From Steroidobacter agaridevorans (GTDB taxonomy: Bacteria; Pseudomonadota; Gammaproteobacteria; Steroidobacterales; Steroidobacteraceae), in NCBI RefSeq assembly GCF_009932555.1, contig NZ_BLJO01000005.1, forward strand, positions 147,140-211,139: a stretch of DNA of 64,000 nt, written 5' to 3'. This document shows positions 1 through 7,909 of the stretch, in pieces. The notes beneath the pieces are model-generated. The model made no database searches, was not told the origin of the DNA, and saw only the letters and a list, made by a program, of their open reading frames with translations. The number at the start of each line of letters is the position of its first letter. Position 1 is the stretch's first letter. Both the position numbers and the translations under genes were made by a program.

Positions 1-1
1 C

Positions 2-313
2 GACAACAAGGAACCGCCGCTGCAGACCGCGCAGCGTGAGCTGGAAGAAGAGGCCGGCCGTCGTGCGCGCGAGTGGCGCAGCCTCGGCGACTTCCTGCCC
101 TCTCCCGGTTTCCTGACGGAAGTCGTGCATTTGTTTCTGGCCACCGATCTGACCGAGGTCGCCAACCGGCTGGAAGCGAGCGAAGTGCTCGAAGCGCATT
201 GGCTGCCGTTCGAGCAAGCGATGCAGATGGCGCAGTCCGGCGAGCTGCGCGATGGCAAGACCCTGGCGGCGCTGCTTCGAGCCGCTCCTTATGTGCAAAC
301 ACGGGAGCCATGA
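2..313 (+). CDS. Nudix hydrolase, C-terminal part (5' end outside window)
   Basis: The frame is open from base 2 and ends at TGA 311-313. The visible residues contain the second half of a Nudix box: RELEEEAG at about residues 12-19 of the fragment, matching the REUXEEXG pattern that binds the metal-pyrophosphate. The following SPGF and the FLATDL strand resemble ADP-ribose/nucleoside-diphosphate-sugar pyrophosphatases of the NudF type. The start and the Gly residues of the box are upstream of the window, so substrate cannot be assigned. Family call is firm, subfamily tentative. Confidence 0.85.
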   Translation, partial: DNKEPPLQTAQRELEEEAGRRAREWRSLGDFLPSPGFLTEVVHLFLATDLTEVANRLEASEVLEAHWLPFEQAMQMAQSGELRDGKTLAALLRAAPYVQTREP

Positions 314-395
314 CTGTCGGTATTTTTAGCGCATTTGCAGCACTGTCGATGGTCATGACAGTCAAGGATGCACATCCGGCACTCACATCACACTT

Positions 396-893
396 TTGCA
401 ACTTGCCCGCGGTTGTGCGAAGCAATTCAATAACGGCACCCGTCCAAAGGGATACGAGGACGTGGAATTCTCAACAGGGCCGGAAGGAGCAAGCCTCCCG
501 ACGGGAGATGGAGACGCGGAGTTGAATGACGATTTGAAGAAACTGGGTTTCCGACTGCGGCCTCGAGTGGTCGAGCCGAAGCAGCCGGGCCGCATTGCCT
601 TCGACGAGCGGGGCAATGCCGTTTACGAGTGGAAGGACGATCGCTTCACCGAAGACGGCGAGGAAGGCGAGCGCGCGCGCCGCAAGGCCCTCGATCACCC
701 CGGCCTGTCGTTCGTGGAAGAAGAGCAGCCGGCCAACTCGATCCAGAACAACGCCAAAGGCACGCGCCTGGGCTACAACCCCTACGAGAGCGGACTTTTG
801 AAGCGCAAGCCGGCCGCCCCGAAGCGCGACCTGCGCGAGCTGTCGAAGTGGATCGAGCTGAAGAAGAAGGTCGGCAACAACAGCGGCGAGTGA
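396..893 (+). CDS. Conserved hypothetical protein, highly charged
   Basis: A 165-codon frame whose composition (charged, with ELSKWIELKKK near the end) looks like a real soluble protein, but I do not recognise a domain. The track start is a TTG at 396. Better candidates are GTG 462 and TTG 522; the latter follows a purine-rich GGAGATGGAG stretch and begins the conserved-looking segment LKKLGFRLRPR, so the native protein is probably about 123 residues. Repeated short basic/acidic blocks and the NPYESGLL segment suggest an unstructured or nucleic-acid/protein-contact role, which is only inference. It lies between the Nudix gene and a convergent gene, with no partner that hints at function. Confidence 0.6.
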   Translation: MQLARGCAKQFNNGTRPKGYEDVEFSTGPEGASLPTGDGDAELNDDLKKLGFRLRPRVVEPKQPGRIAFDERGNAVYEWKDDRFTEDGEEGERARRKALDHPGLSFVEEEQPANSIQNNAKGTRLGYNPYESGLLKRKPAAPKRDLRELSKWIELKKKVGNNSGE

Positions 894-896
894 GCC

Positions 897-1550
897 TCAC
901 ACCGCGAGTTGCCTGATCTTCTCCTGATGTCCGCAACGGAAGAAGCGGCGTAGCTCGGCCAGCCACTTCTCCGGTTGCGAGCGCCGCGGATGCAGATAGC
1001 GCTGATCCAATGAGCGGCAATAGCGCGCCGCGTGCCGATTGGCTTCTTCGTAGCGACGCCGGCTGATCTCATCCAGCTGCGGCAGGAAACTCACCCCGTT
1101 GAACATCCTTGCATGCAACGCGCCCGGGAACGCGCCCGCGCGTTGCTGGGTGATCAAGGCGAGCGCCGTGGCGTACTTGTCCACTTCGGCCTGCAGCTCC
1201 AGCTCGAGCAGCGACACCGGCCGGCCGCGCGCCAGACTCCAGATCAAGTAGTGAAAGTGACTGACGCCTTCGAGCGCCGTGCAGAAGTCGTGCAGGTTGC
1301 CTTCGTCGAGCGCGTTCAGCGGATCCTGACGTTCCAGGCGGTCGAGCACCCGCTCATCGATGAACAGGCCGATGCGCACGTCGCCGTCTTCCTGCACCAC
1401 GAACACCTGCTCGTCGCTGAGCGGCCCGCGCTGATCGCCGACCACTTCACGCAGCCGTTGCGGGTCGCTGATCAAAAAATCTTCGGCGTCGTGCTCGACG
1501 GGAGCGTCGTACAGTCGGGTCAGGAGCGACTGCATACGACGCAGCAGCAT
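897..1550 (-). CDS. Conserved hypothetical protein, second gene of a coupled pair
   Basis: About 217 residues, mostly predicted helix, no signal peptide, no recognised motif; the C-terminus is rich in Arg/Trp (PEKWLAELRRFFRC). I place the start at ATG 1550 because it follows the TGA of the upstream gene by a single base (TGA-C-ATG) and has AAAGGAG about nine bases upstream, inside that gene's end. The longer frame from 1574 lacks such a site. Translation is therefore probably coupled to the upstream gene, implying equal amounts and perhaps a complex. Function unknown. Confidence 0.7.
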   Translation of the reverse strand: MLLRRMQSLLTRLYDAPVEHDAEDFLISDPQRLREVVGDQRGPLSDEQVFVVQEDGDVRIGLFIDERVLDRLERQDPLNALDEGNLHDFCTALEGVSHFHYLIWSLARGRPVSLLELELQAEVDKYATALALITQQRAGAFPGALHARMFNGVSFLPQLDEISRRRYEEANRHAARYCRSLDQRYLHPRRSQPEKWLAELRRFFRCGHQEKIRQLAV

Positions 1551-1551
1551 G

Positions 1552-2175
1552 TCAGTGCTCCTTTCTCCCGGCATTCACTGGCGCGACACCGAGACGCTGC
1601 AGGATCGCGAAGGCGCGCGGACTGCCCGTCTTCAGCCAGATCTCGTAGAGCCGCAGGATGTCCTTGTCGGTATGCTGATATGCCATCTCGGCCACATCGT
1701 TGAGCACATCGACCAGGCTCTGAAACTTTCTTGCGAGCTCCAGGAACACCGTCGCGAATGCCTGGCCACGGATCGAGTAGCGCATATTCTCGGCGAGCGT
1801 GCCGTACGCGCGGCCGCCCATCGCGATGTGGTAATCGATGTCGACCAGTTTGCGCGCGAAACTTTGCGCGAAGAAGCCAGCGATGAACAAAGAAACATCG
1901 CCCAACCGACGCAATGCCTCGTCACGCTGCTGACTGGATTGCGCGGCCGAGGCATCCGCCAGCATGTGCGCCAGCGGCTTGAGCCGGACGCCTTCGGGCG
2001 TCCTTTCGTAGAGCTCTTCGGAGCGCGCAAACATGGTCAGCACGTTAACGACGTAGTGCTCGGTGTGATCGTCGACAGCCACGCGTTGATTGCGTAGCGC
2101 CTTCTGCACCGAGTCGTGAAAGAACTCGCGCAGATTGGGAACCGCAACTACCGTTCCTGAGCCATCGTCGCTCAT
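1552..2175 (-). CDS. Conserved hypothetical helical protein, first gene of a coupled pair
   Basis: 207 residues starting at ATG 2175 with GAGGG upstream. The protein is helical and soluble, with no signal peptide or catalytic signature that I recognise. Its stop codon overlaps the translation signals of the downstream 217-residue gene, so the two make a two-gene operon. The region upstream (2176-2348, 173 bases) holds no gene and should carry the promoter, but I see no convincing -35/-10 pair. Unknown function; the pair is best studied together. Confidence 0.7.
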   Translation of the reverse strand: MSDDGSGTVVAVPNLREFFHDSVQKALRNQRVAVDDHTEHYVVNVLTMFARSEELYERTPEGVRLKPLAHMLADASAAQSSQQRDEALRRLGDVSLFIAGFFAQSFARKLVDIDYHIAMGGRAYGTLAENMRYSIRGQAFATVFLELARKFQSLVDVLNDVAEMAYQHTDKDILRLYEIWLKTGSPRAFAILQRLGVAPVNAGRKEH

Positions 2176-2348
2176 CGCTTTGGCCCTCGTGCATGACCCT
2201 TGTACTAAGAGATCGGCAAGAGTCGTCGAGAATTTAACCCTCTAGCGTTAGATACGGTTCCCAGGGGCAAGTTCGCAATCAGACTTTGGATGGATGTGGC
2301 GAAATTTGTGAGAAAGTTCCCTTAGCACTCGCCGGCAATGTTTGCTAA

Positions 2349-2912
2349 TTATCTCGCCAGCCTGCCGATGCTCAGCCCGACCACGAGCGAGCCGATCGCC
2401 TTGCCACTATCGAGCACGGGCACCGCGACCTGCAGCTGCTGCAAGCCGGAGGACTCGTCGACCTCCACCTCGCCCTGCCAGGTCTTGCCGCTCATCGGCA
2501 GATCGTGTTTCGGCTTGCCCCGATGACTCCAGTTGGTCGGCTTGCCGAGGAACGCAACCTTGCCGCCATCCGCGCCCGAAAGAAACGCTTCGGAGACGAC
2601 CTCGCCCCGCCTGGTCTTGAGCACTTGCGCCGCCGGCGTCTTGGTGAGGCCGCGCACGAACGGATCGATGACGCTGGTGTTGGTCCACCTGGCCTGATCC
2701 ATCGACGCCGCCTGCGGCGACTTGCTGGTGTTGTACTCCTTCACCGCGCTGACGATGGCCGGATCGGCGGCCCAGGCTTTCACTTCCTTGATCTTCGCGG
2801 TCACACTCGCTTGCAGCGCCGGATCGAGATCCGAGGCTGCGGCGACTTGCGACAGACAAAGCAGCGCCGCCAGCATCGAGCCGGCGAACGCCTTGACGTT
2901 GATCGTTCTCAT
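2349..2912 (-). CDS. Periplasmic PDC/Cache-like sensor-domain protein
   Basis: 187 residues from ATG 2912. Residues 1-25 form a Sec signal peptide (charged start, hydrophobic core, A-A-A end). The rest looks like a single extracellular PDC/Cache sensing fold: a segment with DPFVRG, then GGKVAFLGKPTNW, and a final strand pair VPVLDSGKAIGSLVVGLSI that is typical of sCache domains. There is no membrane anchor or output domain, so it may be a periplasmic ligand-binding protein feeding another receptor. It lies 11 bases downstream of the porin gene on the same strand and is probably cotranscribed, which suggests a role in sensing or handling a periplasmic solute. Longer readings from 3251 run through the porin and are not used. 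Confidence 0.7.
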   Translation of the reverse strand: MRTINVKAFAGSMLAALLCLSQVAAASDLDPALQASVTAKIKEVKAWAADPAIVSAVKEYNTSKSPQAASMDQARWTNTSVIDPFVRGLTKTPAAQVLKTRRGEVVSEAFLSGADGGKVAFLGKPTNWSHRGKPKHDLPMSGKTWQGEVEVDESSGLQQLQVAVPVLDSGKAIGSLVVGLSIGRLAR

Positions 2913-2923
2913 GGCCCTGCCAA

Positions 2924-4207
2924 TCAAAACTTGGTGTTGAAATCGAGCATGAGCCGATCGAAGTCGTACTCGGTGCCCACGTCCTTGTTGTTCGCGTTCT
3001 TGAAGTACGTGGCGTTCAACACCCAGTTCTTCGCCGGCGCATAGCCAGTGCGCAACACCCAGCCGTCGGAGTCCGACACGCCGCCGCCGAAATCGGAGTC
3101 GATGTGTTGGGCGAACAGCGCATCCTTCTCGATCAGCTGATACGCGAGGCCGGTTTCCCACGTGCCTGGGTTCGACGCCTTGCCGACCATCGTGCCCATG
3201 GTGAATGCGGTGTCGTATTCGGCGTCGAGGTTGCGCGCGACCTCGGCCCACACCTGGAACGGCACATCGCGCAGCTTGAAGTTGTACTCCGTCATCAGGT
3301 CCACGACCTGGAAGTCGTACGCCAGACCGCCACTGGGGTTGAGCGAGTTGCCGTTCGGGGAATTGTTATAGAACGGGCGACGGCGTTCGGCGGCGGCGAG
3401 GTCGTAGTAAGAAGCCGCGACCACCAGGTTGTTGCCGCCGAGATCGAAACGATTGCCCAGCTGCAGGCCATACATCTTCGTGTCGGTGGTAGTGCTCGTC
3501 GTGGCGGTGCTCTGCACGTTCTCTTCCAGCCAATAGCTCCACGCCGAGCCGAACATCGAGCCGACGCTGTAGGTCAGCGCGATGCCTTCGGGATTGATGT
3601 CGTTGTCCCAGAACAGACTCTGGCCGGGCCGCACGAACGGCATCTTCATCTTGCCGGCGATGAAATGAGCGTCGTCGGCAAACGTCCAATCGAAATAGGC
3701 GAGATCGAGATACAGCGACTTGCGCGAGAACGCGCCGTCGAGCTGCACGTTCCCGCCGCGCGGACTGCCGGAAGTCACGATGCCAACGGCGGCGACGATG
3801 TTGTCGTTTACTTTTGCTTCCACACCGAGACGTGCGCGCAGCAGATCTTCTTCGCGCTTGGCGCTGGCACTGTCATCGTCGGTCTGTTGATGACGGTAAC
3901 GAACGTCGCCCTTGAGCACGACGCGGCTCGGCCAGTCCGCGCCTTTCACGGCGGGCACTGCCGGCTTCATGTCGGCCGCCCGATTGGCGGCGTGGGCCAC
4001 TTGTTTGCTGACCTGTTCGGTCTGCGCCTTGAGCTGGTCGTTCTCGGATTTGAGCGAGTTGTTTTCGGCTTCGAGCTTGTCGACTCGCTGCATGAGACTT
4101 TGCAACTGCGAGCGGATCTGCGCGAGCTCATCGTTCGAGGCTGCGTGCGCCGCCGAGCCCAAGCTCAGAGCAGCGGCAACGGCGGCCGCGAGGAGCGGAT
4201 TCTTCAC
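2924..4207 (-). CDS. Putative outer-membrane porin
   Basis: 427 residues. A signal peptide (residues 1-22, ending AHA) is followed by a heptad-rich coiled coil (about 24-70, LQSLMQRVDKLEAEN) and then alternating hydrophobic strands rich in aromatic residues, ending in the Phe (FNTKF) that outer-membrane barrels need for BAM-dependent insertion. Coiled coil plus barrel fits the 'putative porin' (Porin_5-like) family; the coiled coil probably trimerises or contacts the cell wall. Substrate is unknown. The downstream Cache-like gene is probably in the same operon. Confidence 0.8.
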   Translation of the reverse strand: MKNPLLAAAVAAALSLGSAAHAASNDELAQIRSQLQSLMQRVDKLEAENNSLKSENDQLKAQTEQVSKQVAHAANRAADMKPAVPAVKGADWPSRVVLKGDVRYRHQQTDDDSASAKREEDLLRARLGVEAKVNDNIVAAVGIVTSGSPRGGNVQLDGAFSRKSLYLDLAYFDWTFADDAHFIAGKMKMPFVRPGQSLFWDNDINPEGIALTYSVGSMFGSAWSYWLEENVQSTATTSTTTDTKMYGLQLGNRFDLGGNNLVVAASYYDLAAAERRRPFYNNSPNGNSLNPSGGLAYDFQVVDLMTEYNFKLRDVPFQVWAEVARNLDAEYDTAFTMGTMVGKASNPGTWETGLAYQLIEKDALFAQHIDSDFGGGVSDSDGWVLRTGYAPAKNWVLNATYFKNANNKDVGTEYDFDRLMLDFNTKF

Positions 4208-4410
4208 AAGGTTCTCCGGTAAGGGACGATGTATGGCCGTCGTGCCGGGACGTCACGCGTCCGTCACACGACTGCAACATTGCGATGGTTACCGGCCTGC
4301 AGCACTGCCGTTATGCGATTTCGCCTGATGCACCCCTACGGCCGGGCCGGGCAGTGACCGTTATGTGAACCTGCTCCCAAGCGGTTTGTGACGTACCTCT
4401 CCAAAAAGAA
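4208..4410. other. Gene-free spacer upstream of the porin
   Basis: This stretch lies between the porin start and the terminator of the RNA-binding protein gene. It should contain the porin promoter on the minus strand. It carries some GC-rich inverted stretches but no repeat, RNA gene or clear promoter that I can defend. Confidence 0.4.
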
Positions 4411-4440
4411 AAACCCCGAGGTATTGCTACCTCGGGGTTC
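4411..4440 (-). terminator. Intrinsic terminator of the RRM protein gene
   Basis: A perfect 12-bp stem (4412-4423 with 4428-4439) closes a TTGC/GCAA loop. Read on the minus strand it is followed by a T-rich tract with two runs of T separated by one C. It sits 36 bases after the stop of the minus-strand RRM gene, as expected for Rho-independent termination. Confidence 0.85.
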
Positions 4441-4475
4441 TTCACAAGCGAAGCTAGCTTCGTTGTTGGCGCCGC

Positions 4476-4793
4476 TTACCAGCGGCCGCCACCGCCGCCG
4501 CCGCCGCCCGGGCCACGGGGGCCACGGCCACCGCCGCCGCCACCACCGCCCTGACGCTCCTGCGCTTCATTGACGCGCAGCGGACGGCCACCCATGTCCT
4601 TGCCGTTCAAGGATTGAATGGCGCGCTGTGCGTCGGCACGCGGCATTTCCACGAAGCCGAAGCCGCGAGGACGACCGGTTTCACGGTCGTTGATCAGGGC
4701 GACGGACTCCACGGTGCCGTGCTGTTCGAACATCTGGCGAACCTGGTCCTCGTTCGCCGAGAACGGCAGGTTACCCACATAGATCTTTGTCAT
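4476..4793 (-). CDS. Glycine-rich RNA-binding protein (single RRM)
   Basis: 105 residues with one RNA-recognition motif at about residues 2-78: RNP2 is IYVGNL and RNP1 is RGFGFVEM, both with their aromatic RNA-stacking positions intact. The last 25 residues are almost only Gly/Arg/Pro, as in bacterial and plant glycine-rich RNA-binding proteins linked to cold and stress responses. It binds single-stranded RNA in the cytoplasm and may act as an RNA chaperone. The gene stands alone: a strong terminator follows, and a gene-free region of 388 bases precedes it. The GGN codon repeats come from the Gly tail, not from a tandem repeat insertion. Confidence 0.9.
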   Translation of the reverse strand: MTKIYVGNLPFSANEDQVRQMFEQHGTVESVALINDRETGRPRGFGFVEMPRADAQRAIQSLNGKDMGGRPLRVNEAQERQGGGGGGGGRGPRGPGGGGGGGGRW

Positions 4794-5181
4794 AGCGATA
4801 CAGTCTCTCTGAAAAAGCCTCGAGCGCGATCCCCCTGCTGGGAAATATCATCACTGCGAGGCCTGGTTACATTCGGGCTCCGCCCCTGCACTCCCCCAGT
4901 CGTTCCTGACGCAGAAGTCATGCGGTTTAGGTTCCCAGGCCTACGTTCGCGGTCTCGTCGGATTTTTCAGAAGTTGGCCGAAAAAAGGGTCTTCAATGAC
5001 CCGGCTGGCCAAGCCAGAGAAAAAAGCGGGCAAAGGCACAACGAACGGCGCGGAATGTACGCCAATCAAAGAGTCAAGGCAATCGGCGACAAAGCCCGCA
5101 GGTCCTTGAAAATAGGGATACAACGGCGAATGTATCGGGCGCGCAGCGCACCGTAATGCGCGCCCCGGCGCGGGGCCTTGG
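4794..5181. other. 388-base gene-free region upstream of the RRM gene
   Basis: Both flanking genes are on the minus strand, so this contains the 3' end of the metZ-HAD transcript and the promoter/leader of the RRM gene. Apart from the small terminator at 4981-5002 I see no gene. Small frames in it lack a plausible ribosome site and show no protein-like composition. A long leader would suit a cold-regulated transcript, but I found no cold-box motif. Confidence 0.4.
4981..5002 (-). terminator. Probable intrinsic terminator of the metZ-HAD operon
   Basis: On the minus strand a short GGGTC/GACCC stem with a six-base loop is followed directly by six T (4981-4986). It lies about 180 bases after the HAD gene stop. 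The stem is only five pairs, so the call rests mainly on the T tract. Confidence 0.5.
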
Positions 5182-5886
5182 TTAGCGCCGCAGCCCCAAC
5201 AGGGTGCCGAGCTCATGCAATGTTCGCACTGTATGCACCGGCGCCCCGAACTCGGCCGACCATGCGAAGTCGCCGCGATTGATCCAGACCGGATGCATAC
5301 CGGCGGCCCTTGCCCCGACTACGTCCAGGGCCGGATCGTCGCCCACATACACAACCTGTTGTGGTGTCAGTCCGGTTCCTTCAATTACCTTGTGGAACAG
5401 GAGCGGATCCGGCTTCAACGCACCGACCTCCCGGGCGGCCAGGCAGCGCTCGAAATAATGCGCCAGACCGATGCGTTTTAGATCGGCGTTACCGTTACTG
5501 GCGGTAAACAGACGGAAGTGCGGCTTGAGCCAGTCCAGGCCCGGCAGCACGTCGTCGTACAGCACCACTTCGTTGCGCGCCTGGAGGAAAGCCTCGAACG
5601 CCTCGTCGGCCATGGCCTCGGCGTAACCGAACTCCCGGGCATGATCGGCCAGTGTCTGCCGGCGCAAAAAAGTAAAGTCATGCGCCATTTGGGGGTAGGC
5701 CTGCGCAGTCTCCTGGCGAGCTTTGCGCAACATCTCGACCGTCATGGCGGCGGTCACGCGGGGGTACTTGAGGGCTAGAAAATCGTACATGGCCTGTTCG
5801 GCCCGCTCGATCACCGGCATCACGTCCCAGAACGTGTTGTCCAGATCGAAGCAGACCGCGCGGACGCCCGACAGGTCGCCCGCCAT
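5182..5886 (-). CDS. HAD-superfamily hydrolase (YigB/GpH-like phosphatase)
   Basis: 234 residues from ATG 5886. All four HAD motifs are visible: I, DLDNTFWD (nucleophile Asp and acid/base Asp); II, TASNG; III, the Lys in LKPDP; IV, GDDPALD. A helical cap lies between motifs I and II, as in C1-type small-metabolite phosphatases. It probably dephosphorylates a cytosolic metabolite; the YigB flavin-pathway role is one option, unproven here. The start overlaps the metZ stop (TGATG), so translation is coupled. The longer 554-residue frame is discarded because its first part is an out-of-frame reading of metZ. Confidence 0.85.
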   Translation of the reverse strand: MAGDLSGVRAVCFDLDNTFWDVMPVIERAEQAMYDFLALKYPRVTAAMTVEMLRKARQETAQAYPQMAHDFTFLRRQTLADHAREFGYAEAMADEAFEAFLQARNEVVLYDDVLPGLDWLKPHFRLFTASNGNADLKRIGLAHYFERCLAAREVGALKPDPLLFHKVIEGTGLTPQQVVYVGDDPALDVVGARAAGMHPVWINRGDFAWSAEFGAPVHTVRTLHELGTLLGLRR

Positions 5887-7076
5887 CACGCCGCCACCGC
5901 ACGAACCGCCGCGAGGCCGCGCTCGAGATCGGTTTGCAGATCGCGCACGTCTTCCAGACCGACCGAGATGCGGAGCAAACCTTCCGTAATGCCGGCGCGC
6001 TCGCGCTCCGCGGGACTGATTCTCGAATGAGTGGTCGTCGCCGGATGAGTGATGGTGCTCTTGGTGTCGCCGAGGTTCGCAGTGATCGAGAGCAACCGCG
6101 TCGCGTCGACGAACGCCCAGGCGCCCTTTCGGCCCTGCTCGACATCGAACGCGATAATGCCGCCGAAGCCGCTCTGCTGCCGCTTCGCGAGCGCATGTTG
6201 CGGGTGCGACTCCAACCCCGCGTAGTACACCTTGCTGACGCCCGGCTGCACTTCCAGCCAACGGGCCAGCTGCAACGCGGCGGCGGAATGCGCCCGCATG
6301 CGCAGTTCCAATGTTTCCAACCCCTTCAGGAACACCCAGGCATTGAACGGGCTCATGCTCGGCCCGGCGGTGCGCAGGAAGCCGAAAATATCCTTGCCGA
6401 CCAGTTGTTCGTTGCCCAGCACCGCGCCGCCCACGCAGCGCCCCTGACCGTCCAGATATTTGGTGGCCGAGTGGATCACCAGATCCGCGCCCAGCTCGAA
6501 CGGTTTCTGCAATGCCGGCGTGCAAAAACAGTTGTCGACGATCAACAGCACGCCGCGCTCGTGCGCGATATCGGCGATGGCGCGAATGTCCGCGATGACC
6601 GAAAGCGGGTTCGACGGGGTCTCGAGGAAGAACAACTTGGTGTTGCTCTTGATCGCGCGCCGCCATGCCTCGCTGTCGTCCGGACGCACATAGGTGACTT
6701 CGACGCCGAACTTCACCAGGTACCGATTGATCAGCGCGATGGTCGAGCCGAACACGCTGTCGGAACAAACGATGTGATCGCCCGCCTTCATCAGCGCCAT
6801 GCAGGTCGCGAGAATGGCCGCCATGCCGGAGCCGGTCGCGACACACGAGGCCGCGCCTTCCAGCGCCGCGAGCCGCTCTTCGAAGCAGCGCACGGTGGGA
6901 TTGGTGAAGCGCGAATAGATATTGCCCTTGACGCTCTCGTCGAAGCGCGCGGCGGCATCGGCGGCGCTCGCGAACACATAGCTCGACGTGGTGAAGATGG
7001 GCTCGGAATGCTCGGCTTCGTGGGAGCGGCTCTGGCCGGCGCGGACCGCGAGCGTGGCAAGGTGATGTTCAGTCAT
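5886..7076 (-). CDS. metZ: O-succinylhomoserine sulfhydrylase
   Basis: About 396 residues of the Cys/Met-metabolism PLP enzyme family. Visible marks are SGMAAI in the cofactor-binding region, PSNP, VDNCF and the Schiff-base lysine in HSATKYLDGQGR. The last is typical of MetZ, which joins sulfide to O-succinylhomoserine to give homocysteine. The family usually has about 400 residues, so it is full length. I take ATG 7076 rather than the TTG six bases earlier. It is divergent from the GST gene with a 65-base gap that must hold both promoters. The coupled downstream HAD gene suggests cotranscription, not necessarily a shared pathway. Confidence 0.92.
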   Translation of the reverse strand: MTEHHLATLAVRAGQSRSHEAEHSEPIFTTSSYVFASAADAAARFDESVKGNIYSRFTNPTVRCFEERLAALEGAASCVATGSGMAAILATCMALMKAGDHIVCSDSVFGSTIALINRYLVKFGVEVTYVRPDDSEAWRRAIKSNTKLFFLETPSNPLSVIADIRAIADIAHERGVLLIVDNCFCTPALQKPFELGADLVIHSATKYLDGQGRCVGGAVLGNEQLVGKDIFGFLRTAGPSMSPFNAWVFLKGLETLELRMRAHSAAALQLARWLEVQPGVSKVYYAGLESHPQHALAKRQQSGFGGIIAFDVEQGRKGAWAFVDATRLLSITANLGDTKSTITHPATTTHSRISPAERERAGITEGLLRISVGLEDVRDLQTDLERGLAAVRAVAA

Positions 7077-7141
7077 GGTCAACGAGGGTTTAATAAATCT
7101 CGGTGGACGGGATGCGGGGCGTGCCGCATTCTACTCAACCC

Positions 7142-7780
7142 ATGCTTACTCTCGTCATCGGCAACAAGAATCTCTCCTCCTGGTCGCTGCGCCCCTGGCT
7201 GGTGCTGAAGCATTTCGGCGTGCCGTTCCAGGAAGTGAAGCTGCCGCTCGACACACCTGAATTCCAGCGCGACATCGTCAAGTATTCGCCGACGCGGCGC
7301 GTGCCGCTGCTGATCGACGGCGAGCTGAAGATCTGGGACTCGCTGGCCATCGCCGAGTACCTCAACGAGCGGCTTCAGGGCCGCGCCTGGCCGTCCGATC
7401 CCAGCGCCCGGGCGCTGGCGCGTGCGGTCAGCGCCGAGATGCATTCAGGCTTCGCGGCCTTGCGCACTAACTGGCCGATGAAGGCGATCGGTACCGCGAT
7501 CGTGCCGCTGCCTCCGCAAGGCATCGACGATGTGAATCGGGTTCAGCAGCTGTGGCACGAGTGCCGTTCGCAATATGCGCAACGTGGGCCGTGGCTGTTC
7601 GGCGAGTACTCGATCGCCGATGCCATGTACGCGCCGGTCGCCGTGCGTTTCCGCCACTACGGCTCGAGGTTTTCCAGCCCCATCGTCGAGGCGTACCAGC
7701 AGCAACTCCTCCAGGATCCATACATGCAGGAGTGGATCGCCGAGTCCCAGGTGGAAGTGGACACGGGCTTCGGCACTTAA
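7142..7780 (+). CDS. Glutathione S-transferase family protein
   Basis: 212 residues from ATG 7142. The N-terminal thioredoxin-like half has NKNLSSWSLRPWLVL (Ser near the glutathione thiol), the cis-Pro in RRVPLLIDG, and the glutathione-binding DSLAIAEYL. The C-terminal half is all-helical, with the usual SIADAMYAP motif. Likely a cytosolic conjugating or reducing enzyme; substrate unknown. The 39-base longer reading begins within the intergenic promoter region and is rejected. A 129-base gap separates it from the next gene. Confidence 0.9.
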   Translation: MLTLVIGNKNLSSWSLRPWLVLKHFGVPFQEVKLPLDTPEFQRDIVKYSPTRRVPLLIDGELKIWDSLAIAEYLNERLQGRAWPSDPSARALARAVSAEMHSGFAALRTNWPMKAIGTAIVPLPPQGIDDVNRVQQLWHECRSQYAQRGPWLFGEYSIADAMYAPVAVRFRHYGSRFSSPIVEAYQQQLLQDPYMQEWIAESQVEVDTGFGT

Positions 7781-7909
7781 CCGAGTCGGTAAATAACGCT
7801 CAGCTCGCAGCGCTGCCGACGACAGGCCGCGCGACGGCGATTGCAGAATGGCATTTAACGAAAGAATGCCTAGAATCGAGCGCTCGACTCGCATTCAAGC
7901 AGGACAGCT

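Noticed and set aside
4476-4560. Tandem trinucleotide repeat
   Set aside because: The GGN runs encode the Gly-rich tail of the RRM protein and vary in the third base; low-complexity coding sequence, not an expanded repeat.
5060-5090. Possible sigma-70 promoter (TTGACT) upstream of the RRM gene
   Set aside because: The nearest -10-like hexamer is only 12 bases away, so spacing does not fit.
5182-6846. A single 554-codon protein covering the HAD gene and more
   Set aside because: The extra N-terminus is metZ read out of frame. The HAD protein has its own ATG overlapping the metZ stop.
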